Assembly (NCBI RefSeq): GCF_036785885.1
Contig: NC_092320.1
Coordinates: 23,065,557 to 23,129,556, forward strand
DNA from: Coffea arabica
Taxonomy: Eukaryota > Streptophyta > Magnoliopsida > Gentianales > Rubiaceae
Direction of reading: 5' to 3'
Length of the DNA: 64,000 nt
Below the pieces are notes generated by a model. The model was not told the origin of the DNA and did no database searches. It saw nothing but the letters and a program-made list of their open reading frames with translations. The position numbers were made by a program, and so were the translations under genes. Shown piece by piece: positions 24,467-36,568 of this stretch. The stretch's first letter is position 1, and every line of letters begins with the position of its first letter.

Positions 24467-26803
24467 TTAAATTGCAAAGATAGTAAAATTATAATGTAAT
24501 AAAATCTCATCATCATGTGATGATGCTTGTAACTTCATAGTTACACTATTTTTCAAACTTTTTTTTGTTGATCTTTTTCTCTTAGTAGCCTTCTCTAGAC
24601 TACATCTCAATCTCTTGCCTGAAATATTTTTCATCTTTCTTTTAATACCCTTGATATTAATACCACTTGCATTAGTAGTATTATTTGTGGAGTTGGAAAC
24701 TTTTGTTGCATTTGACATCTTATTGCTTGACCCTTCTTGATGTAATCTTGCATCATCTAAATTCAATATTTTCAAAAGATCTTCTTTAGCAATTTTATAA
24801 GTTTCTTTTGCTTGTGCAACTTTTGTGACCAATTGAGTATATAGTCTACACAAATCTCTATGACACTTCGTAAAAAGCCCTTTTGAATCCAAATCATTAT
24901 TGATATTGCAAAAATTATTGTCTCTAATATATCCTGCTTTTGGTTTGTTGGTCCATCTCTTTATTCTGTATCAACTAGGGATATTCATGATGTTTCTTAC
25001 ATTAAGAACTTTCAAAGAATGAGTATAAAATTTCAGAGAATTCATACTTCTTGCAACTACATGAAATCTGATCACCTATTGAATCAAATCTATCCATAAG
25101 ATAGTTTTTTCTGCCTTTAGAAGTGATCTTATACTCTGTCACTGTTCTAACCTCACTATAGGTGATTACATCACAATCACAAGATTTACCCCAATCAATT
25201 TCAAACCATTTGAATACTTCAGGAGTATAAACACTTGCACTTTATTTTAAATTATCAATATCAAATGGTAGTACTACAGTACTCGTATATACTCTAAAGT
25301 CAGTTTTAAGTTCTTTATATCTACGATCATCAACTAACCTCTCAAAATGATTGAAAAGCTCATGAAATTTATTCTTGTAGGTTCCATACCTTTTTATCAC
25401 ACTATTCATACTTTCGCTTATTTGAGTTGTTGTCATATCTATACAAAATGTTTCCCTTCCATATACCAATGCTTATTTTTCTTTAATTTCAAACATACGT
25501 TTTAACCAATCATTGTCTTCAAGATCATATTTCTTCAACATAGCATTCCATTTAGATATATAAAGTCTTCTTCTTCATCAAAATCATATACACATCTACT
25601 GAAATCATTTACAAATTGTTTAAAATTTTTCAACATATGATTGAGATGAATAGCTGCATTTTGAAATATATGACATACGCAAAGATGGTGACGTCTTTTA
25701 GGCCATGTAGAATTAGTTCTTTAGCCATTGCTGCGTTCTGATCCGTAAGTTTAGTGTTTGGTTTTTTTTCCTGACATGACTCTCGCAAAAGTGTCAGACA
25801 ACCACTCAAAAGTCGAAGCAGTTTCATCATCTAATAAAGCAAACCCAAATATTGCAGTCTGCTTATGATTATTCACTCCAACAAATAATGCAAATGGATG
25901 GCCTTCATTGTTTTTTTTGTACGTCATGTCAAAACAAACATCTCCAAAACTTGTATAATCTGCTCTTATTAATCCATCAGTCCAAAAAATATTTGTAATC
26001 AAATCATCCTGATCCACTTGAATTGCATAGAAGAAATTAGGATTCTCCAATTGCATTTTTTGCAAATATTCAAGTATGCCTCCTATATCTCTGACTCTTA
26101 TTTGTATTGTTCGTTTAGAATGTAAATAATTCTTATAATCCTCAGGAATAAAACCTAAGTTCTCCTATCCTCCTGCTTGTAGTGCTAGAAGTTTATGAGA
26201 AACTTTTGGTGCTATACCTACACGGTATGCCATATCAATTTCAGCTGCATGAATAGAATTTATCTTTCTATTTGATCTATGTAAGTGAGTTTTGTTGGGA
26301 CTTGAAAGATAGTGATTATGCTCAATGATCAATTGACATATACGAAATTTACTAGTTTGTCTACTATTAACCTTCATTTTTGCTGAACAATTAAATCGTG
26401 TTTCAGGACAAACGACTCTTACATTGAGATCTCTTTTATCCTTTGCTCGTTTTCTTTCAACGCTACAATAAAATATCCTATCCATGAGCTTACCATTGCT
26501 ATCTTTGTGGAAGCTACTTCTTTTGATTCCAAAACCAACTTCCTTTACATATGCTAAGTAAAAATTATAAGCATCTTCTTCACTCTCATATTCCATGCCC
26601 ATCTTCGGAAGTAGTTTAGGAGGAAAAGATGCATGAATTTTGTTCATATCTTTTATTACATTTAAAACAGGTGGAGTGGAAACCTCATCATTGGTAATTT
26701 GATCTACCTTGTCAAAATCCAATCTACGACAGGGTGATAGCTTACTTTCCATAGAAGTCGTAGCATCCATATCCTGCAAACTTCCACACAAAGTTAATTG
26801 CAA
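24467..26803 (-). pseudogene. Inner MULE transposase, FAR1/FHY3-like, nearly complete but interrupted
   Basis: The ORF opens at 26803 (MQLTLCGSLQDMDATTSMES). The FAR1 DNA-binding domain covers about 26600-26280: GMEYESEEDAYNFYLAYVKE, VGFGIKRSSFHKDSNGK, two Cys and IEHNHYLSSP. A TAG at 26162-26164 interrupts the frame, which continues with ENLGFIPEDYKNYL. The DDE domain follows: FGDVCFDMTYKKN with the first Asp, GVNNHKQTAIFGFALLDDET, then after a frameshift near 25750 a TDQNAAMAKEL block with the second Asp, and HHLCVCHIF. Further blocks are ISESMNSVIKRYGTYKNKF (about 25400) and the start of a SWIM finger, CSCKKYEFSEI (about 25040), whose later Cys and His are not visible. A basic C-terminal part lies at 24892-24467. 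Only a few lesions separate it from an intact gene. It is clearly distinct from the outer transposase. Confidence 0.82.
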
Positions 26804-27629
26804 TACAATATGAAAAAATGTAAGAAAGTTTTTTTCCTCAATAATTTAATTGAAATAGTTGAATTCCCAATTCTACTCATACACTATTACTACTTGCAAC
26901 CAGTCAGAAAAGCTATTGTTACTTTTTGTACTTCTTTTTCAATTTGGTACATTAGTAAAATTTATAACAATTCTTGAAATAATAAATAATTTTTTAATCT
27001 GACAAAGTAGTTTATTTTCAAGATACATCACAATTAGTGCGTAAGTAATCAGTTTGACCACGTAACTAATATTTAACCTTTCCAAACTCACAATTCAATG
27101 TAAATTTCACTTCCATAACTCAGAGGGAAATGAAAATGAAGAATACAAATATGAAAATATAAAATTACATAAAATAAGGTAGGGTAATGTTACTGTTAGT
27201 AGTTACATAGGCTGCAAGAATCAAACATCTCTGAAATTTTGTAGTGGCATTATTGCTTAGAGTATTCAACAGTTTAGTTTGCTTTTCCGAACCCATTGAA
27301 TGATTATTTAAGTAAATATTTTTTCAATGTCAAAAGTATTCGTACATAGTAAATTGTTTGTAAACAATAAACAATAATTCATGTTAAGTCAATAACAGTA
27401 AAAACAAAAGTAAAAAAAAAGTACACATATAAATTACCTAGAATTGAAGATAATAATAATAAAATCTCTTTTTAATTCTCTTGTTGATGTTTGCTCCAGC
27501 AACTGTTCTTGACAACAATAATTTGATGTAGAATCTTGTTATCCAAGAAAGTGAAAGAGAAGTCACCACTTGATCTAACAACTTATTAGGCAAATAAAAT
27601 TCTCGGTTACTGGAAACGGTGTGAGCAAC
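26804..27629. other. Inner MULE interior upstream of its transposase
   Basis: No convincing ORF. By position it should hold the promoter and 5' UTR of the minus-strand transposase. Some short matches to the terminal repeat (CTTATTAGGCAA, GGTGTGAGCAACTTTCAA) occur near 27580-27640, suggesting internal rearrangement. Confidence 0.4.
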
Positions 27630-27748
27630 TTTCAATGCAATTCCACAAATACAAATCAAAGGTGAATTCTAATTTATATAAATGCCCGATGTCAACCCAA
27701 TTGTAATCTATTGACTTTGGCATGAAAACGCAGGTAGATCTTTGGAGT
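27630..27748 (+). pseudogene. ATG1: Second ATG1 fragment: exon end, one intron, exon start
   Basis: It reads ATGCAATTCCACAAATAC (MQFHKYKSK, matching MQPQKYDAK of the other copy), a short intron beginning GTGAATTCTAATTTATAT, and then GCAG followed by GTAGATCTTTGG (VDLW). The intron matches 21879-21950 closely. Here donor and acceptor are both canonical and in phase, giving KVDLW. The piece is in direct orientation to the first copy and abuts the right terminal repeat. Confidence 0.75.
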
Positions 27749-28129
27749 GATGACGCAACTTTCAAGGCTTTTTTTTCAACTTTCAACTTATTAGGCAACG
27801 GTGCAAGCTAGTTTTAGGGACTTTTCTCTTTTTGGCTTTTTTCAAAGCAATCAACAATGAAAGAGTTTGAAGGCAATTTTGTTTAGGGTTTTCTTTTTCT
27901 TTTTCCCCAAAGCAACAGATCATAAGTGGTTTCTGTACAAAAGTATTAGTTTATAAATTAGATCAGTTAATTTTGGTTCAAAGTTTTAGAGGGCAAAGGA
28001 AACTTGTGTTAAACCAAACCAATTTGAGTTATTAGAAAACTAAAGTACAAATGATAATAGGACACTTGGTGCAATTCCATAGGTGGCATTGGATTGGCAC
28101 AGAAAAGATGTAACCGAGGATTCCAAGTG
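27749..28129 (-). repeat. Right terminal inverted repeat of inner MULE
   Basis: Inverted copy of 18873-19245. Its inner edge abuts the second ATG1 piece with almost no spacer. Confidence 0.88.
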
Positions 28130-29100
28130 CCAAAAACCATGCTGCAAAAGTAATTGTTTACATAGCAAGCACTACCAGTGGCTCATGGTATTTGTTTGTT
28201 TTGTATGTAATGTCAAACACTAGCACATCCCCAAACTCTATGAAGTCCTGCATTGACCTTGAATCTGCCCAAAATTATCTTAAGAACTGCAATAAAACAT
28301 TGTATCATTTATCGGCTAAGTACCCAATAGCACCTTTAGCATCACCTCTGGCAACATGTTTTCTAATTTCAGCATGCAACCTCTCATATAAATCCTTTGG
28401 AATGAAGCCCATATCTGCATATCCAACTAATTTTATTACAAATACTTCATAATCTAGGATGTCTTCATACCCATCATCTTCAATGACTTAGCGTGAGGGT
28501 AGTGGACTTCCAAAATCTACCGATGTGAGTGCAACTATGATATGCTGGAGTTGCATGCTAAATCATGATTATATTCGAAGATGAATCCACATACTATGTA
28601 TTTCATTCGCACAACATCCAACTTTATTCTTATGCATGCTTTCATTCACTTTTTTCCTCTTGTCATGCCTAAAGCCTTCACAATTTCATTAAAAATTTCT
28701 GTCTATAGTGAGGCTGCTCTTCTTTCCTTTTATGTTGAGTTTCTAAACATTCAAACCGATGAACTTGGCATACTGGATGTAATCTTTCCAAGCTGCTTCT
28801 TTTGTGTCGAAGCTCAAATCCATAATTTCTTCGCCTAATCATGCTACCCATATGTTTCTAGCTACATCTTCCACTGCTATCCTATCAACATCAATTTGTT
28901 TGCATTACTCGTCACTGTCGCTTGAGAACACCTCCTTATCTTCTTCAATTCCTTCATTTTGGTCAAACCTTGCCAGATTATTGAACTTCCAAATTGGTTT
29001 GCTAGCTTCCTACTCTATTTCTAGAGTCTGGTCTAAAATTGAACCGTTAGCTAATCTCCACTCCATTTGTCAGCGAAATTCCTCCCTTTCTACACAGATT
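28130..29100 (-). pseudogene. Outer MULE transposase (FAR1/FHY3-like), N-terminal part
   Basis: On the minus strand an acidic leader (about 29000-28900) precedes a FAR1-type DNA-binding domain: FDTKEAAWKDYIQYAKFIG, a Cys, and FEYNHDLACN in place of the usual EHNH block. Then come GFIPKDLYERLHAEIRKHVA, FWADSRSMQDFIEFGDVLVF and DITYKTNKYHEPLVVLAM, the first part of the DDE domain with its first catalytic Asp (D before ITY). The frame carries stops and a shift near VLAM. It continues as NNYFCSMVFG and stops at 28130, where the inner MULE terminus starts. The remaining domain is at 17840-18872. Confidence 0.8.
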
Positions 29101-30689
29101 GATAGTTACATCTTCTCAAAACTTTTGTTTTGTTCTCCCTTTTTTTCACTATTAAATCTTCTAACACAAGCTTTTTACAAATGAGGACTAATGGGCATAT
29201 CGGTTGCAAGAAGCAACCATGCGGGGAGTAATAGATACATGGTTGCAAGAGACAAATGTACTTTTCAAACACCAAGTAGATCATTGTCACCATTGTCATG
29301 TCCACTGCCTTTCTATGTAACATGTAGGGGCTCTTTTTTTTTATGATTTGCGCAGTTTTCCTATTATTTTGTTGTCGTTTTGCAATAAGAAAATAGCATC
29401 ACTGATAGAATAATTTTTCTATATATATTTAACCTCTTTACTCTAATAAGGTCTCGAGACATGTTCTTCAAAACAAGACAACTAAAGACTTGTTGGAGAT
29501 ACTGTAGATAGAAAAGACGTAAGAAATTGACTTTATATAAAATAGGTTTTGACTATACTTCATCTCTTCAACGGTATTTCTTGAACTGTCATATTGATAG
29601 ATTTGATTCCACTCCTATGATCTATTTTTTAGCCTTAGGAGTGAAGTTAAATAACTGTTATGCATTACATTATTCAAGGACCAAATTTTCTTTGTTTCGA
29701 AACGAATTTTTCCTCTCTCTCTTAGATCATTATTTTTTTTTGTTTGCAACACATATCATACTAAAAATTTTCTACATTCTATTAGAAACACCTTAATTCT
29801 ATCATAAATTTATATCATTGCCCACTTTTCAACTTTCTTGTTCAAATATGCATTGCCTAATAAAAAAGAAAAAAACATATTGACTCAGTAAGTAAATTTA
29901 TATTGTCAAATACGCATTGCCTCGATACATATTTGAAAATACTTTTATTGTGTTGCTTTAGATTGTAGGTAGGATTCAATGAATGGAAGTAGCTCACTAA
30001 CTTAATTGATAAACGTAGACAAAACTATTGGCTTGTTTTGAATTAAGACACTGGCCTATTTTATAAACCAATATTTTGGCCAAATTCGTCATTTGGGTCA
30101 ATTTTACTTTCTTCTACATTTCATAAAATGCACTTTTCCCTTATAATAACCGACTGTAGGAAATTTTCTTTTTTTAAAACTATTTTTCTTTTCTTCTAAT
30201 TTTCATAGACAACGCACTTTTCACTTATCATGAGCTAAGTTATGGGCAAAATTCTTCATTAGGGTTATTTATTCTTTTAGTTTAATTTACATTAACAATA
30301 TAATCTATCTTCTCTATTAATTAAGAGAAAATTCTTGCTTCTAATAAAGATTTGATAACTTATTTTACACTCAATCAAATATTTGCCAGAAGATAATGTC
30401 ACAAAAAAAATTGATTCACACTTTGACTTTGTTATAAAGTTAGGAGAATAATCAATTCACATTTTGGCTTCAGTATTAAACTATTGATTTCTCTATGGAA
30501 TCCTTTCTCATTTTTTATCCCCTTGTCTGGTACACATAATGCCCAGAATGGAAAGATCTTTCTATCCAAGATACATTTCCACCCATAAGATAGGATAAAA
30601 AATTTATTGTTCCAAGGTTTGGTAGACAAATCAGAATGGAATGTTTACTCAATTTCCAATATTTGGTATAATCAAATAATTGCTAAGTA
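29101..30689. other. AT-rich spacer, no gene recognised
   Basis: Short frames only. It includes the outer edge of the outer MULE, whose terminal repeats I could not find. The 5' boundary of LINE C lies somewhere near 30640-30700. Confidence 0.45.
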
Positions 30690-31472
30690 GGACAGACATA
30701 GTAAGGAAAGGAGGGAGGAAGCGAGAGCAAAGACAAGTTGGGAGATAAGGAAGCACTCAGTCTGGAAAAACTTGTGGAACCTAAATGTGAAGGTGAAACT
30801 GAAGCACTTCATGTGGAAACGTTTGCAAAATTGTCTGCCAGTAAAAGAGGTTATCTATAAGAGAACGGATAAAGGTGATCAAATGTGTCAATGTTGTGAG
30901 GAGGCAACGGAGACAATAGAACACTTGTTATTCCATTGTCCAGTGGCAGATATAATATAGAGAATGTCACCTGTCGGATGGGAAAGGGTTACAAAACTAA
31001 GAGATGATACATAGATATGGTGGGAAACAGTAGTCCAAGCAGAGAACCAAGCTCAAGGAAGAGATCGAATTCACTTCACAATTAACTTTTTGTGGCAGCT
31101 ATGGAAGGCAAGAAACAACCAAATATTTGAGCACAAAGTGACAAAAGGGAGAGGTATTGTGCAAACGGTACAACAAGAATGGTTGGAGTTTGAAATGGCT
31201 AATGAAACTGAAGAGGATAAGGTCAAAACATCAACAATACAGCAACAACAACAGCAGTGATGGGAACCACCAAAGCTAGGGATGGTTAACATCAACACAG
31301 ATGCAGCCATTTCAAATCAATTGGTAAGAGCAGGAATGTGAATTATAGCAAGGAACTGGACTAGAAAACTAGCGAAAGCAACGGCTATAATGGAAAGTAA
31401 GAATGGAAAAGCTATCAAGGAAGAAGCTCTGGCAGTAAGAGCTGCACTTATGATAGCCAAAGATGCAGGATG
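30690..31472 (+). mobile_element. LINE C, 5' segment (zf-RVT to RNase H), cut by the Copia element
   Basis: The frame reads SWEIRKHSVWKNLWNLNVKV, then KLKHFMWKRLQNCLPVKEV and CQCCEEATETIEHLLFHCP, the zf-RVT domain of the LINE A family, with several stops later. RNase H begins near 31280 (MVNINTDAAI) and reads RAALMIAKDAG at the break. The 5' part of the LINE is missing, as is usual for truncated insertions. The rest continues at 37216. Confidence 0.85.
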
Positions 31473-32120
31473 TGTTGTAAAAAATAAAAAATAGATATTT
31501 CAAAAGATTTTTATTATGTTTGTTACTGTTCGGATAAGAGTTTTATCTGATAAAGTTTCATCAGAAATGTTTGTTCCTATTTTGAGGGAGAAATTTTCAA
31601 AGATAAGATTTTGATAAATGACTAAAAGCCAAATTTAAGAAGTCAGATTGTGAGACGTCTTGATAAGTTCGGCCAAATGGCCTTCCTGATGGTCTGACCT
31701 TTTCCAACTATTCACAATAGAGGATAGACCTCTGACTACTTCAAATGATAAGTCTGGCACGAGATGCATGCCCATTCTCACGGGAAATCAGCTTTCAAAA
31801 TTCTATCCTCTTCCGTATTCTGTATCATGAAGCCTATAAATAGAACCATTTGTCAGGTTCATTTTCACCTAATGAACGAAGTCTACACTTCGTAAACTCT
31901 CTTCTCCTTCTCATCTATTTGCTCTTCTTAACTTTCTTATTTTACTTGCTGGTTTTGGAACAAAATTTTGCTGGTTCTACGTCCCTCTCACAAAATCAAG
32001 GAAGACTTGTTTAATCTTGAAAAAACGTTTCAATACTCTGAAATAGTTTCTTAGGACAGTGCTTTCAAGTACGACTCAAGTGTTCAAGTATTAGCATTGT
32101 TCGGGCCATTTATACTACAG
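31473..32120 (+). repeat. 5' LTR of the Copia element
   Basis: It includes a TATA-like box (CCTATAAATAGAACC near 31830), the probable promoter of the element RNA. Confidence 0.93.
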
Positions 32121-32135
32121 TCTAAGAAACTAAGG

Positions 32136-35100
32136 CAGCCGACAATATTAACACCCCACAACCATCCTCCGCAGTAGTCGCAGTCACACTACTTTTTGCG
32201 AAACCATTTCCTGACGTCTCTAGAATTGAGGTTTTTGTTGACGAAAACTTCAAAAGGTGGCAAGAACGTGTTTACTCTCTACTCGATATTCATGGAATGG
32301 CCTATGCACTGACAGAATCTTAACCTGCTGCAACCGTAGATGTCAAGATACAAGAGTTGTGGCAATATGCCAATAAGGTATGTCGACATACAATTTTACA
32401 AACACTTTCTAATGAGTTATTTGACGTATTCTATAGCTAAAAAGAAGCCAAGCAAATTTGGGAAGCGTTGGTAACGAAGTTTACCGCTGAAGACGCAACC
32501 AAACAAAAATTTGTTGTGGGAAAGTACAATCAATGACAGATGACCGACGACAAAAGAAATGAAAACTCAGGTCACAGAATACCAAATGTTACTCGAGGAG
32601 CTGAAAAATGAAGAGATCAAGCTGTCCCGAGAAATTTGCTGCAGGCATGCTAATTAAAAAGTTACCTGAGTCATGGGCCGACTACAAAAATAACCTAAAG
32701 CACAAGGAGGAAAATTACACGATTGATGAACTCGTGAAACACACCTTGATTGAAGATTCATGTAGGAAGGAGTTGAGAGCTGCCAAAGCAAAGGAGATGG
32801 CGTTTAAAGCTAATCTGGTACAAAGCAACAGCAAAAGGTACGCCAATAAGTCCCAAAGTAACAAGTCTTGGAATCCCAACTACAAACCAAAGAATCCCAA
32901 TTTTAAGAAAAAGAAAAGCAATTGCTACAGTTGTTGAAAAACCAGGTCACCATGCTGCTCAGTGCAAATATAATAAAGGTGACAAAGCAACTGGTAATCC
33001 TCCTAAGGCTAATTTAGTCGAAGGAGATGAAATAATTGCTGCAATTATCTCACAAATAAACATTGCAGCCAATGTGAAAGAGTGGGTGGTAGACTCTGGA
33101 GCTACTCGGCACATATGTACAAATCAAGAAGCGTTTTCCTCCTATACTCCAATAGAGAATGATGAAGAGGTAGTCTATCTTGGAGACTCACGAACTGCTA
33201 AAGTTCTTGGTAAGGGCAAAGTGTTCTTGAAACTCACTTCAGGAAAAACTTTGGCCCTTAATGATGTGCTGCATGTTCCAAATATTCGGGCAAATCTTGT
33301 TTCTGTGGCTTTTCTTGAAAAAGTTGGGGTGAAAGTGTCATTTGAATATGATAAGATTGTAATAATAAAAAATAATGTGTTTGTAGGGAAAACCTATTGT
33401 AACCAGGGACTTTTTGTACTTAATATTTCCAATGTGATGAATGAGAATGCTTCTTCTTCTGCTTATACTGTTGATTCAATTTCTTTATGGCATGCAAGAT
33501 TAGAACATGTTAATATGAGTTAGATAACGAAAATGCAATCTTGTGATCGAATCTCTGGTATTAATGAAAAAATGGACAATTGTGAAATATGTACAGAAAC
33601 TAAAATGACAAAGAAGACTTGTATAACTGTTTAAAGAGAAACTGAACTATTAAATTTAATCCACACAGATTTAGGTGATTTAAAACAAACTATGACTAGA
33701 GGAGGAAAAATTTATTATGTTACTTTTATAGATGACTACTCTAGATATACCAAACTTTATTTACTTAGAAATAAAGATGAAACTTATAATGCCTTTTTAT
33801 CTTATAAGTCTGAGGTAGAAAATTAACTTAATAAGAAGATATAAGAATTAGGTCTGATAGAGGAGGCGAATATTTAGCCTTGGATAAATTTATGAACATG
33901 AAGGCATAATACACGAAATAACACCTCCTTATTCACTCGAATCTAATGGAGTAGCTGAAAGGAAAAATAGAACACTAAAAGAAATGATGAATTCTGTGTT
34001 AGTTAGTTCTCATGCTCCTGATAATTTATGGGGAGAAGTTATCTTATCTGCATGTCACTTACAAAATGGGGTACCTCATAAGAAAACTGGCAAAACCCCT
34101 TATGAGTTATGAAAAAATTATAAACCTAATTTGAAATATTTGAAAGTATGGGGGTGTCTTGATAAAGTATTGTTGCCTGAACTTAAGAAAAGAAAATTAG
34201 GCTCTAAAACTTCTGATTATATGTTTATTGAATGTGCTGAACATAGTACTGCATATAGATTTCTTGTTTTAAGAAGTGATATGCTTGATTGTAATACAAT
34301 TATTGAGACAAAAAATGCTGAATTTTTTGAACATATTTTTCCACTGTCAAGTAAAATTTCTCATGCACCTGTTGAAATAAATAGAAAAATAATTCCGAAT
34401 GAGAAATTAAGAAGGAGTAAAAGGCCAAGAAAAGAATTTTCTTATGGAAATAATTTTCAAACTTTTCTTGTTGATAATGATCCTTTAACATACTCCAATG
34501 CTATTTCTTCCCCTGATTGTAAATATTGGAAAGAATCAATTAAATCTGAAATCGGTTCTATCTTGACAAATAAAACTTGGATTTTGATAGACTTACCTCC
34601 TGGTGCAAAATCTATTAGTTGTAAATGGATTTTTAAAAGAAAATATAACTCTGATGGCGCACAAAACTCGTTTAGTAGCAAAAGGATTTTCTCAAAAATA
34701 AAATTTGACTATTTTGATACATTTGCACCAGTAACAAGAATTGCGTCTATTCGAGTTTTATTTGCTTTAGTTTCTATCCATAAACTTGTTATTCATCAAA
34801 TGATTATCAAAACAGCCTTTTTAAATGGTGATCTAGAAGAAGAAATTTATATGTGTCAACCTGAGGGATGTATTGTATCTGGACAAGAAAATAAAGTTTG
34901 TAAACTAATTAAATCTCTTAATGGCCTAAAACAAACTCCTAAACAGTGGCATAAGAAATTTGATCAAGTGTTGATAAAAAAATGGATTCTTGTCAGTAGA
35001 AGTGGATAAATGTGTATATGTCAAAATTATAAATGATCAATATATGATAATCAGTTTGTATGTGAATGACATGCTTATATTTGATACTAGTCTAGATATT

Positions 35101-36057
35101 GTAAATAGTACTAAATATTTTTTGTCTTCTAATTTTGATATGAAAGATATGGGTGAAGCCAAAATGATATTGGATGTTAAAATCATAAGGAGAGGTGATG
35201 ATATAATGTTGTCACAAGAACATTATACAGAGAGACTTCTTAGAAAGTTTGAAAATTATGATATGACACCTGTGAGTACCCCTTATGATGCTAACACTCA
35301 GTTAAAGAAAAACAATGGTAACCCAATTGTTCAATCTAAATATGCTCAGATTATTGGGAGTCTAATGCATCTAATGAATTTCACTAGACCGGATATAGCT
35401 TATACTGTATGTAGACTGAGTAGATATACTCATAATCTCAATTGTGAACATTGGTTTACATTAGTTTGACTAATGAAATATTTGAGAGGTACCATGAATT
35501 TTGGTATCTTGTATAGTGGATTTCCCACTGTGTTAGAGAGTTACAGTGATACTAATTGGATTTTTTATTCAAATGATACAAAATCCACTAGTGGTTATAT
35601 GTTCACCTTTGGTGGTAGTGCAGTAGCATGGAAGTCAGCCAGACAGACAATCATTGCTTGGTCAACTATAGAATCGGAGTTCATAACTTTGGAGTTGACT
35701 GGTTTTGAGGCAGATTGGTTAAGAAATTTCTTAGCCAATATTCCTCCTATTAAGGATCTGTTGTCTCCTGTGCCTATACACTGTGACTGTCAAGCGGCTA
35801 TTGCTATTGCAAAAAATAAATCTTATAATTGTAAAAGTCAACACATGAGATTGAGACATGATGTTGTAAAGCAGCTGTTTAGAGATGGAATTATTTCTAT
35901 TGATTTTGTGAAGTCAAAGTTGAATTTGGCCGATCCTCTGACTAAACCTATAAGAAGAAAATTAATTCTTCAAACTATCGGGGAGATGGGACTTAGGCAA
36001 ACGGTTGTCAATAGAGATGGTAACCCAACCTATGTGATTGGTGATCTCATGAAATAG
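32136..36057 (+). pseudogene. Copia gag-pol remnant: gag, protease, integrase, RT, RNase H
   Basis: The order is gag, protease, integrase, RT, RNase H, which defines Copia. Gag reads FKRWQERVYSLLDIHGMAYA and KLPESWADYKNNLKHKEENY, with a broken zinc knuckle near 32925-32965. The protease is WVVDSGATRHIC (33084-33119). Integrase starts with LWHARLEHVN and shows SDRGGEY and SNGVAERKNRTLKE. RT begins near 34500 (KWIFKRKYN). In RT the first catalytic Asp is gone (MIIKTAFLNGD where relatives have a D before VKTAF), and the YVDD box reads YVNDML (about 35056). RNase H ends at 36057, near the [20 protein letters not shown] and [14 protein letters not shown] blocks. Stops or shifts occur near 32322, 32936, 33521, 33830, 34111, 35007 and 35467. 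Confidence 0.92.
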
Positions 36058-36568
36058 GTTCATATGGATAATAACAAGTTGATATTGACTATAAAGAGCT
36101 TGAAATTTAAGTCCCTTCAAAAACAAGTGCTTTGACTGCCCGTAACTGTGAGGCTGAGTTTAATACTCTTAATGAATTTATATCCCTTTAGGGAAGTGTA
36201 TTTAGGGTAGTATACACTTGATAAATTCATCTATATGTGAGTGGAGTAGGGTCGCTCCCATAAGATTTTTTGGCCGAATCTTTAGAGCTCTCATGAATAA
36301 CCAGGCAGGTGCACGGCCAAAATGCGCAAAACTGTATTGAACAACAAAATTATGGGTTATAATGTGATTGATAAGATCTCTGTCATACAACAAGAATTAT
36401 TGGTTCATAGAAATTTACTTTTTCACCAATAATTCTGTAAGACATATTTTATCAATTTAAGTTTGGTTCATAGTCTAAAAAAACACCAAACTGAATACAT
36501 TGAGCTCAGACAAATCCAGCAGATGTTCATAGTCTTTTGTCCAAAATCTTTTGAAATAGGTGGGAGAT

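Larger units (their letters stand above)
18873..28129 (-). mobile_element. Inner MULE: 9.26-kb long-TIR Mutator-like element carrying ATG1 gene pieces
   Basis: Both ends begin CACTTGG(G/A)ATCCTCGG when read inward. The similarity runs for about 375 bp as terminal inverted repeats, 18873-19245 and 27749-28129. The flanks are CCAAAACTA (18864-18872) and CCAAAAACC (28130-28138), an imperfect 9-bp target duplication (6 of 9), the size typical of the Mutator superfamily. Inside are a FAR1-type transposase (minus strand, 24467-26803), ATG1 pieces (21785-22853 and about 27630-27748) and an LTR element (20287-21712). Removing the element joins the two halves of the outer transposase in the right order. 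Confidence 0.8.

Noticed and set aside
30432..30629. Minus-strand frame before LINE C, considered as a 5'-inverted (twin-primed) LINE segment
   Set aside because: The translation does not convincingly match the expected upstream LINE protein in any frame.
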